Assembly: GCA_900112325.1 (NCBI GenBank)
Contig: FOLJ01000002.1
Location: forward strand, 124,001 to 188,000
Length of the DNA stretch: 64,000 bases
Direction of reading: 5' to 3'
Source: Micromonospora sediminimaris
Lineage (GTDB): Bacteria; Actinomycetota; Actinomycetes; Mycobacteriales; Micromonosporaceae
Part shown: piece by piece, positions 49,963 through 60,684 of the stretch
How the letters are laid out: each line of letters opens with the position of its first letter
How positions within the stretch are numbered: the first letter of the stretch is position 1
Program-made: the position numbers and the translations under genes
The notes under the pieces: model-generated
What the model was told of the DNA's origin: nothing
Databases searched by the model: none
The model's input: only the letters and a program-made list of their open reading frames with translations

Positions 49963-51561
49963 CTACTCGTCGCGCAGGTCGGCAGCGCTGGCCGAGGTGG
50001 CGCCGATCGAGTCGGCGGCCGAGGTGAGCAGGTCGGCACCGAGCGCCTGGTCCACGGTGAGGGTCATCAGCGTCTCACCGCCGGCCTCCCGGCGGGCCAC
50101 CTGCATCGCCGCGATGTTGACGCCGGCCTGGCCGAGCAGGGTGCCGACGGTGCCGACCACGCCCGGGCGGTCGGCGTAGCGGAGGAAGAGCAGGATGCCC
50201 TCGGCACCGATCTCCACGTCGAAGCCGTCCACCTCGGTCAGCTTGATGACGTCGCGGGTGCCGGCCTGGGTGACGGTGCCGGAGACACTGACCGTGCGGC
50301 CGTCGGGCAGCGCGCCGCGCACGGTGACCAGGACGGGGTGGTCGGCGGTCTCGGTCTGGGTGTCCAGCGACACCTCCACCCCGCGCTGCGCGGCGAGGTG
50401 CGGCGCGTTGACGTAGGTCACCTGCTCCTCCACCACCGAGCTGAACAGTCCCTTGGTGGCGGCGAGCTTGAGCACCGACACGTCGTGCTCGACGATCTCG
50501 CCACGCACCTCGACGGTGACGCTGGCGGCGACCCCGCCGGCCACCGCGGTGAAGGCGCGGCCGAGCTTCTCGGCCAGCGGCAGCAGCGGCCGGACGTCCT
50601 CGGCGACCACGCCGCCGGCCTGCACGTTTACCGCGTCCGGCACGAACTCGCCCTGCAGTGCGAGCTTCACGCTCTTGGCGACCGCCAGGCCGGCCTTGTC
50701 CTGCGCCTCGGCGGTGGAGGCGCCCAGGTGCGGGGTGGCCACCACGTTGTCGAAGGCGAACAGCGGCGAGGAGGTGCACGGCTCCTTGGCGTAGACGTCC
50801 ACCCCGGCACCGGCGACCCGGCCCTCGGCGAGCGCGTCGGCGAGGGCCTGCTCGTCGATCAGCCCGCCCCGGGCGGCGTTGACGATCCGCACGCCCGGCT
50901 TGACGATGGACAGCTCCTTCTCACCGATCAGGCCCACCGTCTCGGGGGTCTTCGGCAGGTGGATCGAGATGAAGTCGCTCTCCCGCAGCAGCTCCTCCAG
51001 ACCCACCAGGCGTACGCCGAGCTGCGCGGCCCGGGCCGGCTGGATGTACGGGTCGTACGCGATGAGCCGGGTGCCGAAGGCGGCGATCCGGGATGCGAAC
51101 AGCACGCCGATGCGGCCGAGACCGACCACGCCGACGGTCTTGCCCTGGAGCTCCACACCCGTGTACTTCGACCGCTTCCACTCCCCCGCCTTGAGCGCTG
51201 CGCTGGCGCTGGCGGTGTTGCGGGCGACCGCGAGCAGCAGCGCGACGGCCTGCTCGGCGGCGGAGACGATGTTGGAGGTGGGTGCGTTGACGACCATGAC
51301 GCCCCGTGCGGTGGCGGCCGGTACCTCGACGTTGTCCAGGCCGACACCGGCCCGGGCGACGACCTTGAGCCGGGGAGCGGCGGCGATCGCCTCGGCGTCG
51401 ATCTGGGTGGCACTGCGGACGATGACGGCGTCGGCCTCGGAGAGCGCCGAGAGCAGGGCCGGGCGGTCGGTGCCGTCCACGTGCCGGACGTCGAAGTCGT
51501 GGGCGAGCACCTCGATGGCGGCGGGGGCGAGTTCTTCGGCGATCAGTACGACAGGAGTCAT
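49963..51561 (-). CDS. serA: D-3-phosphoglycerate dehydrogenase
   Basis: SerA oxidises 3-phosphoglycerate, the first and controlling step of serine synthesis. The 532-residue form has a substrate domain, NAD site GVVGLGRIG (near 142-151), catalytic region NAARGGLIDE and HLGAS, an intervening ASB domain (about 320-450), and a C-terminal ACT domain (about 455-530, GILLFLRYADRPGVVGTVGTLLG). This is the long actinobacterial type that is inhibited by serine. ATG 51561. Separated from ilvC by a 274-base gap holding the ilvC terminator. Confidence 0.97.
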   Translation of the reverse strand: MTPVVLIAEELAPAAIEVLAHDFDVRHVDGTDRPALLSALSEADAVIVRSATQIDAEAIAAAPRLKVVARAGVGLDNVEVPAATARGVMVVNAPTSNIVSAAEQAVALLLAVARNTASASAALKAGEWKRSKYTGVELQGKTVGVVGLGRIGVLFASRIAAFGTRLIAYDPYIQPARAAQLGVRLVGLEELLRESDFISIHLPKTPETVGLIGEKELSIVKPGVRIVNAARGGLIDEQALADALAEGRVAGAGVDVYAKEPCTSSPLFAFDNVVATPHLGASTAEAQDKAGLAVAKSVKLALQGEFVPDAVNVQAGGVVAEDVRPLLPLAEKLGRAFTAVAGGVAASVTVEVRGEIVEHDVSVLKLAATKGLFSSVVEEQVTYVNAPHLAAQRGVEVSLDTQTETADHPVLVTVRGALPDGRTVSVSGTVTQAGTRDVIKLTEVDGFDVEIGAEGILLFLRYADRPGVVGTVGTLLGQAGVNIAAMQVARREAGGETLMTLTVDQALGADLLTSAADSIGATSASAADLRDE

Positions 51562-51748
51562 TGGTCCTCGTAGATGTCGTCAGAGCGGTCGGCCGGGGGC
51601 TGGGCGCTGCGCTGCGCCCGGCGCGCTCCGGGCCATGGCCGTCAGGTGCCGCCTGGAGCACCTACCCGCGATCGTAGGGGGCGGGCCGCCCGGCGCGCCC
51701 CGGAGCGCGGGGTGAGTGCCCTCACAAACCGGACGTGACGTGCGTGTT

Positions 51749-51758
51749 AACGATCGTT
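51749..51758. promoter_or_regulatory. Palindrome aacgatcgtt upstream of serA
   Basis: A perfect 10-base palindrome in an AT-rich spot (gttaacgatcgtttacc), about 190 bases upstream of serA and just after the ilvC terminator. It may be an operator for serA, or chance. The remaining gap (51562-51776) shows nothing else. Confidence 0.3.
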
Positions 51759-51776
51759 TACCACGTGGAGAAAGCA

Positions 51777-51822
51777 CGGCACCCGGCCCCGGCGTCGGGG
51801 AGAACGCCGGGGTCGGGTGCCG
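51777..51822. terminator. Terminator after the ilvBNC operon
   Basis: 19-bp arms (51777-51795 with 51804-51822) with one G-T type change, 8-base loop, 14 bases past the ilvC stop. Very stable GC stem. Confidence 0.85.
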
Positions 51823-51835
51823 TTGGGGAAAGCGC

Positions 51836-52930
<1,095 letters not shown>

Positions 52931-53446
52931 TCAGGCGGCCCGCAGGGCCGGGCCGGCGGTGATCGCGCGCGAGCCGCGCCCGATCGCCACCAGGCCCGAC
53001 TGGACCATCTCCTTGATGCCGAAGGGCTCAAGGTCGCGCAGCAGCGCGTCGAGCTTGTCCGGGGTGCCGGTCGCCTCGACCGTGAGGGTGTCGGCGGCCA
53101 CGTCGACCACCCGGGCCCGGAACAGGTTTACCGTCTCCAGGACCTGGCCTCGGGCGTTGCGGTCCGCACGTACCTTCACCAGCAGCAGCTCGCGGGCCAC
53201 CGAGGTGCCCGGGTCCAGTTCGACGATCTTGAGTACGTTGACCAGCTTGTTGAGCTGCTTGGTGACCTGTTCCAACGGCGAGGACTCCGCGTTGACCACG
53301 ATGGTGATCCGCGAGACGTCCGGGTTCTCGGTCTCGCCGACCGCGAGACTGTCGATGTTGAACCCGCGCCGGGAGAACAGCCCGGAGACCCGGGCCAGCA
53401 CGCCTGGCTTGTTCTCCACCAGGACGGAGAGGGTGTGAATGGTCAC
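52931..53446 (-). CDS. ilvN: Acetolactate synthase small (regulatory) subunit
   Basis: The 171-residue ACT-domain subunit of acetohydroxyacid synthase, which confers valine feedback inhibition. TIHTLSVLVENKPGVLARVSGLFSRRGFNIDSLAVG (2-37) is the ACT fold with the effector-binding Asn-Lys-Pro-Gly region; the second half is the ALS_ss C domain. GTG 53446. 62 bases downstream of ilvB. The gap contains inverted repeat tcatggcc/ggccatga around a gctgcgctcgg motif (53472-53508). Confidence 0.97.
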   Translation of the reverse strand: MTIHTLSVLVENKPGVLARVSGLFSRRGFNIDSLAVGETENPDVSRITIVVNAESSPLEQVTKQLNKLVNVLKIVELDPGTSVARELLLVKVRADRNARGQVLETVNLFRARVVDVAADTLTVEATGTPDKLDALLRDLEPFGIKEMVQSGLVAIGRGSRAITAGPALRAA

Positions 53447-53508
53447 GGCTGTGCCTTCCTTGTCATGTCCTCATGGCCCTCGCTGCGCTCGGTGCAATCG
53501 GCCATGAC

Positions 53509-55380
53509 CTAGATATCGTCCTCGTCGAAGGCCGGGCGGACGCCGCGGGCGAACATGATCTCGTCGTTGCTGGTGCCGGCCGGGACCATGGGCCAGACCA
53601 TGGCGTCCTTGCCGACCACGAAGTCGATGACCACCGGCGCGTCGTTGATGGACATGGCCATCTCGATGGTCCGGTCCACCTCCTCGGCGGTCTCGCAGCG
53701 CAGCCCGACGCAGCCGAGCGCCTCGGCCAGCTTGACGAAGTCCGGAATGCGGTGCTTGTGGGTGCCCAGCTCCGTGTTGGAGTAGCGCTCGTTGTAGAAC
53801 AGCGTCTGCCACTGCCGGACCATGCCGAGGTTGCCGTTGTTGATGACGGCGATCTTGACCGGGATGCCCTCCAGGGCGCAGGTGGCCAACTCCTGGTTGG
53901 TCATCTGGAAACAGCCGTCGCCGTCGATCGCCCAGACCACCGTGTCCGGCCGGCCCACCTTGGCCCCCATCGCCGCCGGCACCGCGTAGCCCATGGTGCC
54001 GAGGCCGCCGGAGTTGAGCCAGGTCTGCGGCTTCTCGTACGAGATGAACTGGGAGGCCCACATCTGGTGCTGGCCCACACCGGCAACGTAGATCGTGTCC
54101 GGACCGGCGATCTCACCCAGTCGCTTGATCACGTACTGCGGGGAGAGGGTGCCGTCCGACGGCTCCTCGTAGCCCAGCGGGTAGCGCTCGCGCAGGTCGT
54201 CCAACTGCGTCCACCAGTCGGCGATGTCGGTGGTACGCCCCGCCGCGCGTTCGGCGGTGACCGCCGCGACCAGCTCGTCGATGACGTGCCGGGCGTCGCC
54301 GACGATCGGCACGTCCGCGTGCCGGTTCTTGCCGATCTCCGCCGGATCGATGTCGGCGTGCACGATCGTGGCGTCCGGCGCGAAGGAGTCCAGCTTTCCG
54401 GTGACCCGGTCGTCGAACCGGGCGCCCAGCGCCACGATCAGGTCGGCCTTCTGCAGCCCGTAGACCGCGGCGACGGTGCCGTGCATGCCGGGCATGCCCA
54501 GGTGCTGCCGGTGCGAGTCGGGGAACGCGCCGAGCGCCATCAGCGTGGTGATCACCGGGATCCCGGTCAGCTCGGCCAGCCGGCGCAGCCCCTCGGTGGC
54601 GCCGGCCTTGAGCACGCCGCCGCCGACGTAGAGCACCGGTCGGCGGGCGGCACCGATCAGCCGTGCCGCCTCGCGGATCTGCTTGCCGTGCGGGTGCAGC
54701 GTCGGCCGGTAACCGGGCAGGTCCAGGGTGGGCGGCCAGGCGAAGGTGGTCGGCGCCTGAAGGATGTCCTTGGGGATGTCCACCAGGACCGGCCCGGGAC
54801 GCCCGGTCGAGGCCAGGTGGAACGCCTCGGCCAGCACCCGGGGAATCTCGCTGGCCTCCTGCACCAGGAAGTTGTGCTTGGTGATCGGCAGCGTGATGCC
54901 CTGGATGTCCGCCTCCTGGAAGGCGTCCGTGCCGATCGACGGGCGGGCCACCTGGCCGGTGATCGCCACCAGCGGCACCGAGTCCATGTACGCGTCGGCG
55001 ATCGGGGTGACCAGGTTCGTCGCGCCCGGACCGGAGGTGGCGATGCACACCCCGACCCGGCCGGTGGCCTGGGCGTACCCGGTGGCGGCGTGGCCGGCGC
55101 CCTGCTCGTGCCGGACCAGGATGTGCCGCACGGTCGAGTCGTAGAGCGGGTCGTACGCCGGCAGGATCGCGCCGCCCGGGATACCGAAGACGACGTCTAC
55201 GCCGAGTGCCTCCAGGGAGCGCACAAGTGAGCCGGCACCGGACACCTGGGCCGGGGCGGGACGCGCCACAGGGACGGCCGGCGAGGCGGCGCGGGTCTGG
55301 TCGGCGTCACCCGACGCCTCGGCGGCGGTGCGGGCGCGCCGGGCGGAATGGGCGAGCGTCTCGGGCGTGGGTCTCGTCAT
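53509..55380 (-). CDS. ilvB: Acetolactate synthase large subunit
   Basis: Catalytic subunit of acetohydroxyacid synthase, which starts the common isoleucine/valine route. The 623-residue thiamine-diphosphate enzyme shows [21 protein letters not shown] with the catalytic Glu region ([17 protein letters not shown]), and the ThDP/Mg motif [15 protein letters not shown]...NN in the last third. ATG 55380 has about 45 extra N-terminal residues rich in Ala/Thr before the usual start, as in relatives. It heads ilvB-ilvN-ilvC and is preceded by a leader with a terminator. Confidence 0.97.
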   Translation of the reverse strand: MTRPTPETLAHSARRARTAAEASGDADQTRAASPAVPVARPAPAQVSGAGSLVRSLEALGVDVVFGIPGGAILPAYDPLYDSTVRHILVRHEQGAGHAATGYAQATGRVGVCIATSGPGATNLVTPIADAYMDSVPLVAITGQVARPSIGTDAFQEADIQGITLPITKHNFLVQEASEIPRVLAEAFHLASTGRPGPVLVDIPKDILQAPTTFAWPPTLDLPGYRPTLHPHGKQIREAARLIGAARRPVLYVGGGVLKAGATEGLRRLAELTGIPVITTLMALGAFPDSHRQHLGMPGMHGTVAAVYGLQKADLIVALGARFDDRVTGKLDSFAPDATIVHADIDPAEIGKNRHADVPIVGDARHVIDELVAAVTAERAAGRTTDIADWWTQLDDLRERYPLGYEEPSDGTLSPQYVIKRLGEIAGPDTIYVAGVGQHQMWASQFISYEKPQTWLNSGGLGTMGYAVPAAMGAKVGRPDTVVWAIDGDGCFQMTNQELATCALEGIPVKIAVINNGNLGMVRQWQTLFYNERYSNTELGTHKHRIPDFVKLAEALGCVGLRCETAEEVDRTIEMAMSINDAPVVIDFVVGKDAMVWPMVPAGTSNDEIMFARGVRPAFDEDDI

Positions 55381-55466
55381 GGCGGTTGGCCTTCGGCTGG
55401 AGTGGGTGGGGCTGCTCACACTGTGGAACGCGGGCGGGGCCAGCGTTCGATTGGTTCGACGGCAAG

Positions 55467-55497
55467 AAAAAGGCCCACGTGCCAGATGCACGGGGCC
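55467..55497 (-). terminator. Attenuator terminator upstream of ilvB
   Basis: On the transcribed strand GGCCCCGTGC (55497-55488) pairs with GCACGTGGGCC (55482-55472) with one bulged T, then a five-U run (55471-55467). It is about 90 bases before the ilvB ATG. With the leader peptide and hairpin upstream it has the form of a ribosome-mediated attenuator. Confidence 0.8.
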
Positions 55498-55498
55498 A

Positions 55499-55525
55499 GC
55501 GCACTCTCAGTCAGGGAGAGTGCGC
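55499..55525 (-). promoter_or_regulatory. Pause/antiterminator hairpin in the ilvB leader
   Basis: Perfect 10-bp hairpin (55525-55516 with 55508-55499 on the transcribed strand), 7-base loop, immediately after the leader stop codon (55526) and directly before the terminator stem. It is placed as the first stem of an attenuator would be. Confidence 0.7.
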
Positions 55526-55561
55526 TCAGGTAAGTACTCGCAGCGACCGGTACGACGACAT
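55526..55561 (-). CDS. Leader peptide of ilvBNC
   Basis: Eleven codons from ATG 55561: MSSYRSLRVLT, stop TGA at 55528-55526. Codons for the branched-chain residues include GTA (Val) and CTT (Leu), both rare in this genome, plus rare CGA. The stop abuts the first hairpin. It starts 4 bases before the stop of the GGDEF-EAL gene. Weak Shine-Dalgarno (AGG, 9 bases upstream). Confidence 0.65.
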   Translation of the reverse strand: MSSYRSLRVLT

Positions 55562-55565
55562 GGGC

Positions 55566-57974
55566 TCAAGCCTGACGCATCTCACGCGATGAGTCAACTG
55601 ATCCCACATTTTGGTTCACGGACGTCGGCGCGTCGCCGGCTGGCACGCCGATCGGACCGGGCACGACCTGCCCGGAGACGCTCTCACCCCGCCTCGGCGC
55701 GGGCGGCCCGACGGGTCGCGGAAGTGGGGCGCCCGCCGTGGGACGGGCCGGACGGGCACCGGGCGACGTGGCCGCGTCCAGCATCGCCTCCAGGTGTTCG
55801 GCCGGTACGCCCCAGCCGAACAGCGCGCCCTGGCCGAACCGGCAGCCGGCGGCCACCACGGCGGCCATCTCGGTGGGCGTGGTCACCCCCTCGGCGATCA
55901 CCTCAAGGCCGAACTGGTGGCCCAACCGCATCACGATGTCCACCATCGGGGCGAAGGCCGGGCCGTCACGCCCTTCCGGCTGGACGGGCTCGTGCTCGGC
56001 CACCAGCCCATGATCGATCTTGAGGATGTCGATCGGAAGTCGGCGGAGCTGGTTGAGCGAGGAGTAGCCGGCACCGAAGTCGTCCAGGGCGATCCGCACG
56101 CCGGTCAGCCGCAGCGCGGTCAGCCGCCGGATCAGCTCGTCGAGGTCGGTGGCGACCGCGTGCTCGGTGATCTCCAGCACCAGCCGCTGCGGCGGCACGT
56201 GATGGGCGCGCAGCGCTTCGGCGACCTGCACCACGTACTCGGGGGCGTGCAGCTCACGCGGGGAGACGTTCACCGACACCCAGACGTCGTGGCCCTCGGC
56301 CAGCCAGCGGGACAGCTGATAGCAGGCCTGATGCAGCACCCAGGCGCCCAGCTTGGCGATCATCCCGCTCTCCTCGGCGAGCGGGATGAACTCGTCCGGC
56401 CGGACGTTGCCCAGCTCAGGGTGACGCCACCGCAGCAGCGCCTCCGCGCCGACCGGGCGTACCGACGGCAGGGAGGCCACCGGCTGGAAAACCAGCCGCA
56501 ACTCGTCGCGCTCGATCGCGCCGCGCAGCTCATGCTCCAGCGTCGTGCGCCGGCGCAGCAGCCGGTCGTACGCGCCGTCGTAGCGCTCGATCCGGTTCTT
56601 GCCACGTTGCTTGGCGTAGCGCAGCGCCAGATCCGCGTGCCGTAGCAGCAGCTCGACGTCGGGCTCGTCGGCCCAGCCGGCCAGGCCGATGCTGACCGAG
56701 AGGAAGACGGGCGCCTCGGGCTGCTCGTAGGCGCCACCGAGAACCCGCAACAGCCGCTCCGCGACCACCCCCGCCCCGGCCGGGCCTCCGCGCATGAGCA
56801 CCGCGAACTCGTCACCACCGAGCCGGGCCGCGAGATCACCGGGGCGCAGATTGCCGCGCAGCCGCTGGCCCACCTCGGCCAGGACCGCGTCGCCGACGTC
56901 GTGGCCCCGCATGTCGTTGACGTTCTTGAAGCCGTCCAGGTCCAACCCGAGCAGTACGCACGGCACCCGCTCCTCGGCGCACCGGTGCAGGGCCCGCAGC
57001 AGGCCACGACGGTTGGCCAGGCCGGTGAGCGCGTCGGTGTGCGCGAGCTGCCGGAAGTGCGCCTCCCGGTCGGCCAGCCGGCGGGCGTAGGCCCGCACGT
57101 CGTGCAGGGTGAGGTACTGCCGGGCGACCAGGGCGAAGCCCTCGACGCTGCCGGCCGCGATGGCCAACCCGTCGAACCGGCCGTCCTGCAGGAGGTGGTA
57201 CATCGCCGAGGCGGCCAGGGCGCCCATCGGCACGAAGGCGTACTCGCCGTCGTGGCGGATCACGTCGATGGCGAGTTGGCCCGGCGGATCGATGCGGTAG
57301 GCCGCCACCGCGGCGACCAGCAGCCCCACCGCGAGCACCACCGCACCGGCCAGCGCCAGTGCCGGCCCGGCCTGGCAGAGCCCGGCCGCGACACCCAACC
57401 CACCCACCGACGCGGCGGTGATGCCGGTGCCCAGCACAGCCAGGCAGCGTCGGGGCGCGGGCGCCCGGAGCACCATGATCGCGGAGAGGCCGGCGCTCAA
57501 CGCCGCGCTGACCGAGGCGAGCAGAATCGACGGGCAGGCGGTCGGCGTCGCGTCGCCGAGCAGCCGGGTCGGCTCGGAGAACAGCACCCAGCCGACGAAC
57601 CACAGCGCGGTGCCCACGATCACGCCGTCCAGCGCGAGCCGGGCCGCCGAGGGCACCGAGCCGGTCACCCCGGGCAGGCGGAGCAGGCCGAAGCAGAACA
57701 GCAGGCCGCCGGTGGCCGTGCCGAGCGCCACCAGGGTGGCCCAGGTGGTGCGCTGGTGCTGCTCGTGTGCCCAGTGCTCGCTCATGGTCACCGCGACGGC
57801 TGCCCCGACCAGCATGGTCACCACCGCGAACGCGCCACCGACGGCCAGCACCGCGTACGCCGGTCGGTGCGGCGCGGCCCGGCGGCGGACGGCGGCGGCG
57901 AGCAGCACGCCGGCCGTCAGGGCGATCAGCGCGCTCAGCACCGCAGCGCCGATCATGGCCGGGGGTGTGTGCAC
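55566..57974 (-). CDS. GGDEF-EAL membrane protein, c-di-GMP turnover
   Basis: An 802-residue protein. About seven membrane segments (residues 7-230), then GGDEF (about 305-465) with GGDEF at 386-390 and inhibitory RxxD at 377-380, then EAL (about 480-735) with EALLRW at 511-516 and [10 protein letters not shown]. Both catalytic motifs are intact, so it could make and degrade c-di-GMP; direction in vivo is unknown. The tail after 740 is Pro/Arg-rich. GTG 57974 or ATG 57956. Divergent from ilvD; its stop lies 4 bases before the ilvB leader codon, so ilvBNC transcripts may begin inside or upstream of this gene. Confidence 0.9.
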   Translation of the reverse strand: MHTPPAMIGAAVLSALIALTAGVLLAAAVRRRAAPHRPAYAVLAVGGAFAVVTMLVGAAVAVTMSEHWAHEQHQRTTWATLVALGTATGGLLFCFGLLRLPGVTGSVPSAARLALDGVIVGTALWFVGWVLFSEPTRLLGDATPTACPSILLASVSAALSAGLSAIMVLRAPAPRRCLAVLGTGITAASVGGLGVAAGLCQAGPALALAGAVVLAVGLLVAAVAAYRIDPPGQLAIDVIRHDGEYAFVPMGALAASAMYHLLQDGRFDGLAIAAGSVEGFALVARQYLTLHDVRAYARRLADREAHFRQLAHTDALTGLANRRGLLRALHRCAEERVPCVLLGLDLDGFKNVNDMRGHDVGDAVLAEVGQRLRGNLRPGDLAARLGGDEFAVLMRGGPAGAGVVAERLLRVLGGAYEQPEAPVFLSVSIGLAGWADEPDVELLLRHADLALRYAKQRGKNRIERYDGAYDRLLRRRTTLEHELRGAIERDELRLVFQPVASLPSVRPVGAEALLRWRHPELGNVRPDEFIPLAEESGMIAKLGAWVLHQACYQLSRWLAEGHDVWVSVNVSPRELHAPEYVVQVAEALRAHHVPPQRLVLEITEHAVATDLDELIRRLTALRLTGVRIALDDFGAGYSSLNQLRRLPIDILKIDHGLVAEHEPVQPEGRDGPAFAPMVDIVMRLGHQFGLEVIAEGVTTPTEMAAVVAAGCRFGQGALFGWGVPAEHLEAMLDAATSPGARPARPTAGAPLPRPVGPPAPRRGESVSGQVVPGPIGVPAGDAPTSVNQNVGSVDSSREMRQA

Positions 57975-58084
57975 GACCTCAACTCTGCCGGATCGATGCC
58001 AGCTGTGGGGATCGGGTGTGCATCTGTTGGGACACGGCGCGACGCCGGTGTCCGGGCCGCGCCGGCGGTGTCAGACTGGTACAC

Positions 58085-59932
58085 ATGCCTGAGCTGCGGT
58101 CGAAGACCTCCACGCACGGTCGGACGATGGCCGGCGCCCGGGCCCTCTGGCGGGCCACCGGGATGACCGACGACGATTTCGGCAAGCCGATCGTCGCCAT
58201 CGCGAACAGTTTCACCCAGTTCGTGCCGGGCCACGTACACCTCAAGGACATGGGCGGCCTGGTCGCCGACGCGGTGGCCGAAGCCGGCGGGGTGGGCCGG
58301 GAGTTCAACACCATCGCGGTCGACGACGGCATCGCCATGGGCCACGGCGGCATGCTCTACTCCCTGCCCAGCCGGGAGTTGATCGCCGACGCGGTCGAGT
58401 ACATGGTCAACGCACACTGCGCGGACGCTCTGGTCTGCATCTCCAACTGCGACAAGATCACCCCGGGCATGCTGCTGGCCGCGCTGCGGCTGAACATCCC
58501 CACCGTGTTCGTCTCCGGCGGCCCGATGGAGGCCGGTAAGACGGTGGCGATCGAGGGGATCGTGCACAGCAAGATCGACCTGATCGACGCGATGATCGCC
58601 TCCTCGAACGAGGCCGTCACCGACGAGCAGCTCGGCGAGATCGAGCGGTCCGCCTGCCCCACCTGCGGCTCCTGCTCCGGCATGTTCACCGCGAACTCGA
58701 TGAACTGTCTCACCGAGGCGATCGGGCTGGCGCTGCCGGGCAACGGCTCGACGCTGGCCACCCATGCCGCCCGCCGGTCGCTCTTCGTCGAGGCCGGCCG
58801 CACCGCCGTGGAGATCGCCAAGCGGTGGTACGACGGCGACGACGCCTCGGTGCTGCCCCGCGAGGTCGCCTCCCGGGCCGCGTTCGAGAACGCCGTAGCG
58901 CTGGACGTGGCGATGGGTGGGTCGACGAACACGATCCTGCACCTGCTGGCCGCCGCCCGCGAGGCCGAGCTGGACTTCTCCGTGGCGGACATCGACGCCA
59001 TCTCCCGCCGGGTGCCGTGCCTGGCGAAGGTCGCTCCTAACTCGCCGCAGTACCACATGGAGGACGTGCACCGCGCCGGTGGCATCCCGGCCATCCTCGG
59101 CGAACTCGACCGCGCCGGCCTGCTGCGCCGGGACGTGCACGCGGTGCACTCCTCCACGCTTGAGGGCTGGCTGGCTGACTGGGACGTGCGCGGCGGCACC
59201 GCCAGGCCCGAGGCGATCGAGCTGTTCCACGCCGCACCGGGCGGGGTGCGCACCACCGAGCCGTTCTCCACCACCAACCGCTGGTCGTCGCTGGACACCG
59301 ACGCGGCCGGCGGCTGCATCCGGGACCGGGAGCACGCGTACACCGCCGACGGCGGGCTGGCCATCCTCTACGGCAACCTCGCGCCGGAGGGCTGTGTGGT
59401 GAAGACCGCCGGGGTGCCCGAGGAGTGCCTGACCTTCCGTGGCCCGGCAAAGGTCTACGAGTCGCAGGACGACGCGGTGACCGCCATCCTGGCCAAGGAG
59501 ATCGTCGCCGGGGACGTCGTGGTGATCCGCTACGAGGGGCCGAAGGGTGGTCCCGGCATGCAGGAGATGCTCTACCCCACCTCGTTCCTCAAGGGACGGG
59601 GGCTGGGCCGGGCCTGCGCGCTGCTGACCGACGGCCGGTTCTCCGGCGGCACCTCCGGGCTCTCCATCGGGCACGCCTCCCCCGAGGCCGCCTCCGGCGG
59701 GTTGATCGCGTTGGTCGAGCCGGGCGACGAGATCGTCATCGACATCCCGGCCCGCTCGATCGAGCTGAACGTGCCGGCCGACGTGCTGGACGCCCGCCGG
59801 GTCGCCCAGGAGAAGCGGGACCGCCCGTACACCCCGGTCGACCGGCAGCGTCCGGTGTCGGCGGCGCTGCGCGCGTACGCCTCGATGGCCACCTCCGCCA
59901 GCGACGGCGCCTACCGTCGCGTCCCGGAGTGA
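58085..59932 (+). CDS. ilvD: Dihydroxy-acid dehydratase
   Basis: IlvD dehydrates dihydroxy acids to 2-keto acids, the third common step of Ile/Val synthesis. The 615-residue long form has Fe-S cysteines in [12 protein letters not shown] and [20 protein letters not shown], and the C-terminal [14 protein letters not shown] block. The start ATG 58085 ([15 protein letters not shown]) matches the family; no Shine-Dalgarno is evident, so a leaderless mRNA is possible. It lies 110 bases from the divergent GGDEF-EAL gene and ends before a strong terminator. Confidence 0.97.
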   Translation: MPELRSKTSTHGRTMAGARALWRATGMTDDDFGKPIVAIANSFTQFVPGHVHLKDMGGLVADAVAEAGGVGREFNTIAVDDGIAMGHGGMLYSLPSRELIADAVEYMVNAHCADALVCISNCDKITPGMLLAALRLNIPTVFVSGGPMEAGKTVAIEGIVHSKIDLIDAMIASSNEAVTDEQLGEIERSACPTCGSCSGMFTANSMNCLTEAIGLALPGNGSTLATHAARRSLFVEAGRTAVEIAKRWYDGDDASVLPREVASRAAFENAVALDVAMGGSTNTILHLLAAAREAELDFSVADIDAISRRVPCLAKVAPNSPQYHMEDVHRAGGIPAILGELDRAGLLRRDVHAVHSSTLEGWLADWDVRGGTARPEAIELFHAAPGGVRTTEPFSTTNRWSSLDTDAAGGCIRDREHAYTADGGLAILYGNLAPEGCVVKTAGVPEECLTFRGPAKVYESQDDAVTAILAKEIVAGDVVVIRYEGPKGGPGMQEMLYPTSFLKGRGLGRACALLTDGRFSGGTSGLSIGHASPEAASGGLIALVEPGDEIVIDIPARSIELNVPADVLDARRVAQEKRDRPYTPVDRQRPVSAALRAYASMATSASDGAYRRVPE

Positions 59933-59936
59933 CCGG

Positions 59937-59971
59937 CCGGATGGCCCGGCCGCCGGCGCCGGGCCATCCGG
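59937..59971. terminator. Terminator after ilvD
   Basis: Perfect 14-bp stem (59937-59950 with 59958-59971), loop of 7 bases, 4 bases after the stop codon. Confidence 0.8.
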
Positions 59972-60072
59972 GCACGCGTAACCGCCCCGGCTCGGGTAGC
60001 GTGGGGGCAGCGTCGCGTGCCGGTGGCAGGCCGTGTCAGGCATGGAGGCGCCGGATACGAAGGACCACGACG

Positions 60073-60108
60073 ATGACACAGTCGGTGCCTTCGCCCTCCT
60101 GTGACTGA
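60073..60108 (+). CDS. Possible 11-codon upstream ORF overlapping the hemerythrin start
   Basis: ATG 60073 begins MTQSVPSPSCD, stop TGA at 60106. It overlaps the GTG 60101 of the next gene by 8 bases in another frame. AAGGA lies 8 bases before the ATG, better than anything before GTG 60101, so translation of the uORF may deliver ribosomes to the gene. Confidence 0.4.
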   Translation: MTQSVPSPSCD

Positions 60109-60571
60109 GGGCGAGAAGACCAGGCTCGTCGCCTGGAGCCACGAGCTTCGCAGCGTGCACGATCGGCTGCGCGAAGCCCTGCGCCTGACCCGCAACGCAC
60201 TCGCCGGTGGCGAGGCGGCCGGACCAGCCACCCGTGACCTGCTGCTGTTCTGTCACGGCTTCTGTGCCGCCCTGACCGGGCACCACGAGGGCGAGGACCG
60301 CGAACTGTTCCCGGCGATCGCCGCCGCCCATCCGGAGCTGCGCGACACCCTGCGGTACCTGAAACAGGACCACTCGATGATCGCGCATCTGCTCGCGGGT
60401 CTACAGGCCGCCGTGGACCGGGCCGCCTCCCCGGCCGAACTCGACCGCCACGTCGAGGGCATCGCCGCCATCATGGAAAGCCACTTCCGCTACGAGGAAC
60501 GCCAGCTACTGACGGTCCTCGACACGCTCGCCCTGGACGCCGACCCGCACGACGTCCTCGGTCCACTGTGA
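60101..60571 (+). CDS. Hemerythrin HHE-domain protein
   Basis: A 156-residue four-helix protein of the HHE cation-binding type. Metal ligand candidates stand in the usual order: H at SVHDRLREAL (~19), HHEGEDRELFP (~61), KQDHSMIAH (~91) and MESHFRYEERQL (~126). Single-domain HHE proteins of actinobacteria bind diiron and sense oxygen, NO or peroxide. GTG 60101 is the only start that keeps the length; its ribosome-binding site is absent, see the uORF. Confidence 0.85.
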   Translation: MTEGEKTRLVAWSHELRSVHDRLREALRLTRNALAGGEAAGPATRDLLLFCHGFCAALTGHHEGEDRELFPAIAAAHPELRDTLRYLKQDHSMIAHLLAGLQAAVDRAASPAELDRHVEGIAAIMESHFRYEERQLLTVLDTLALDADPHDVLGPL

Positions 60572-60684
60572 ACTGAGGGAGACGGCTCCCGTGGGAGGCG
60601 GCGGATCGTCGATCGCGGTTCACCCTGGCGTCATGCCGCTCCCGGTAGCGTGGCGATCGTTGATCGTGGATCGGGAGGGTGTCG

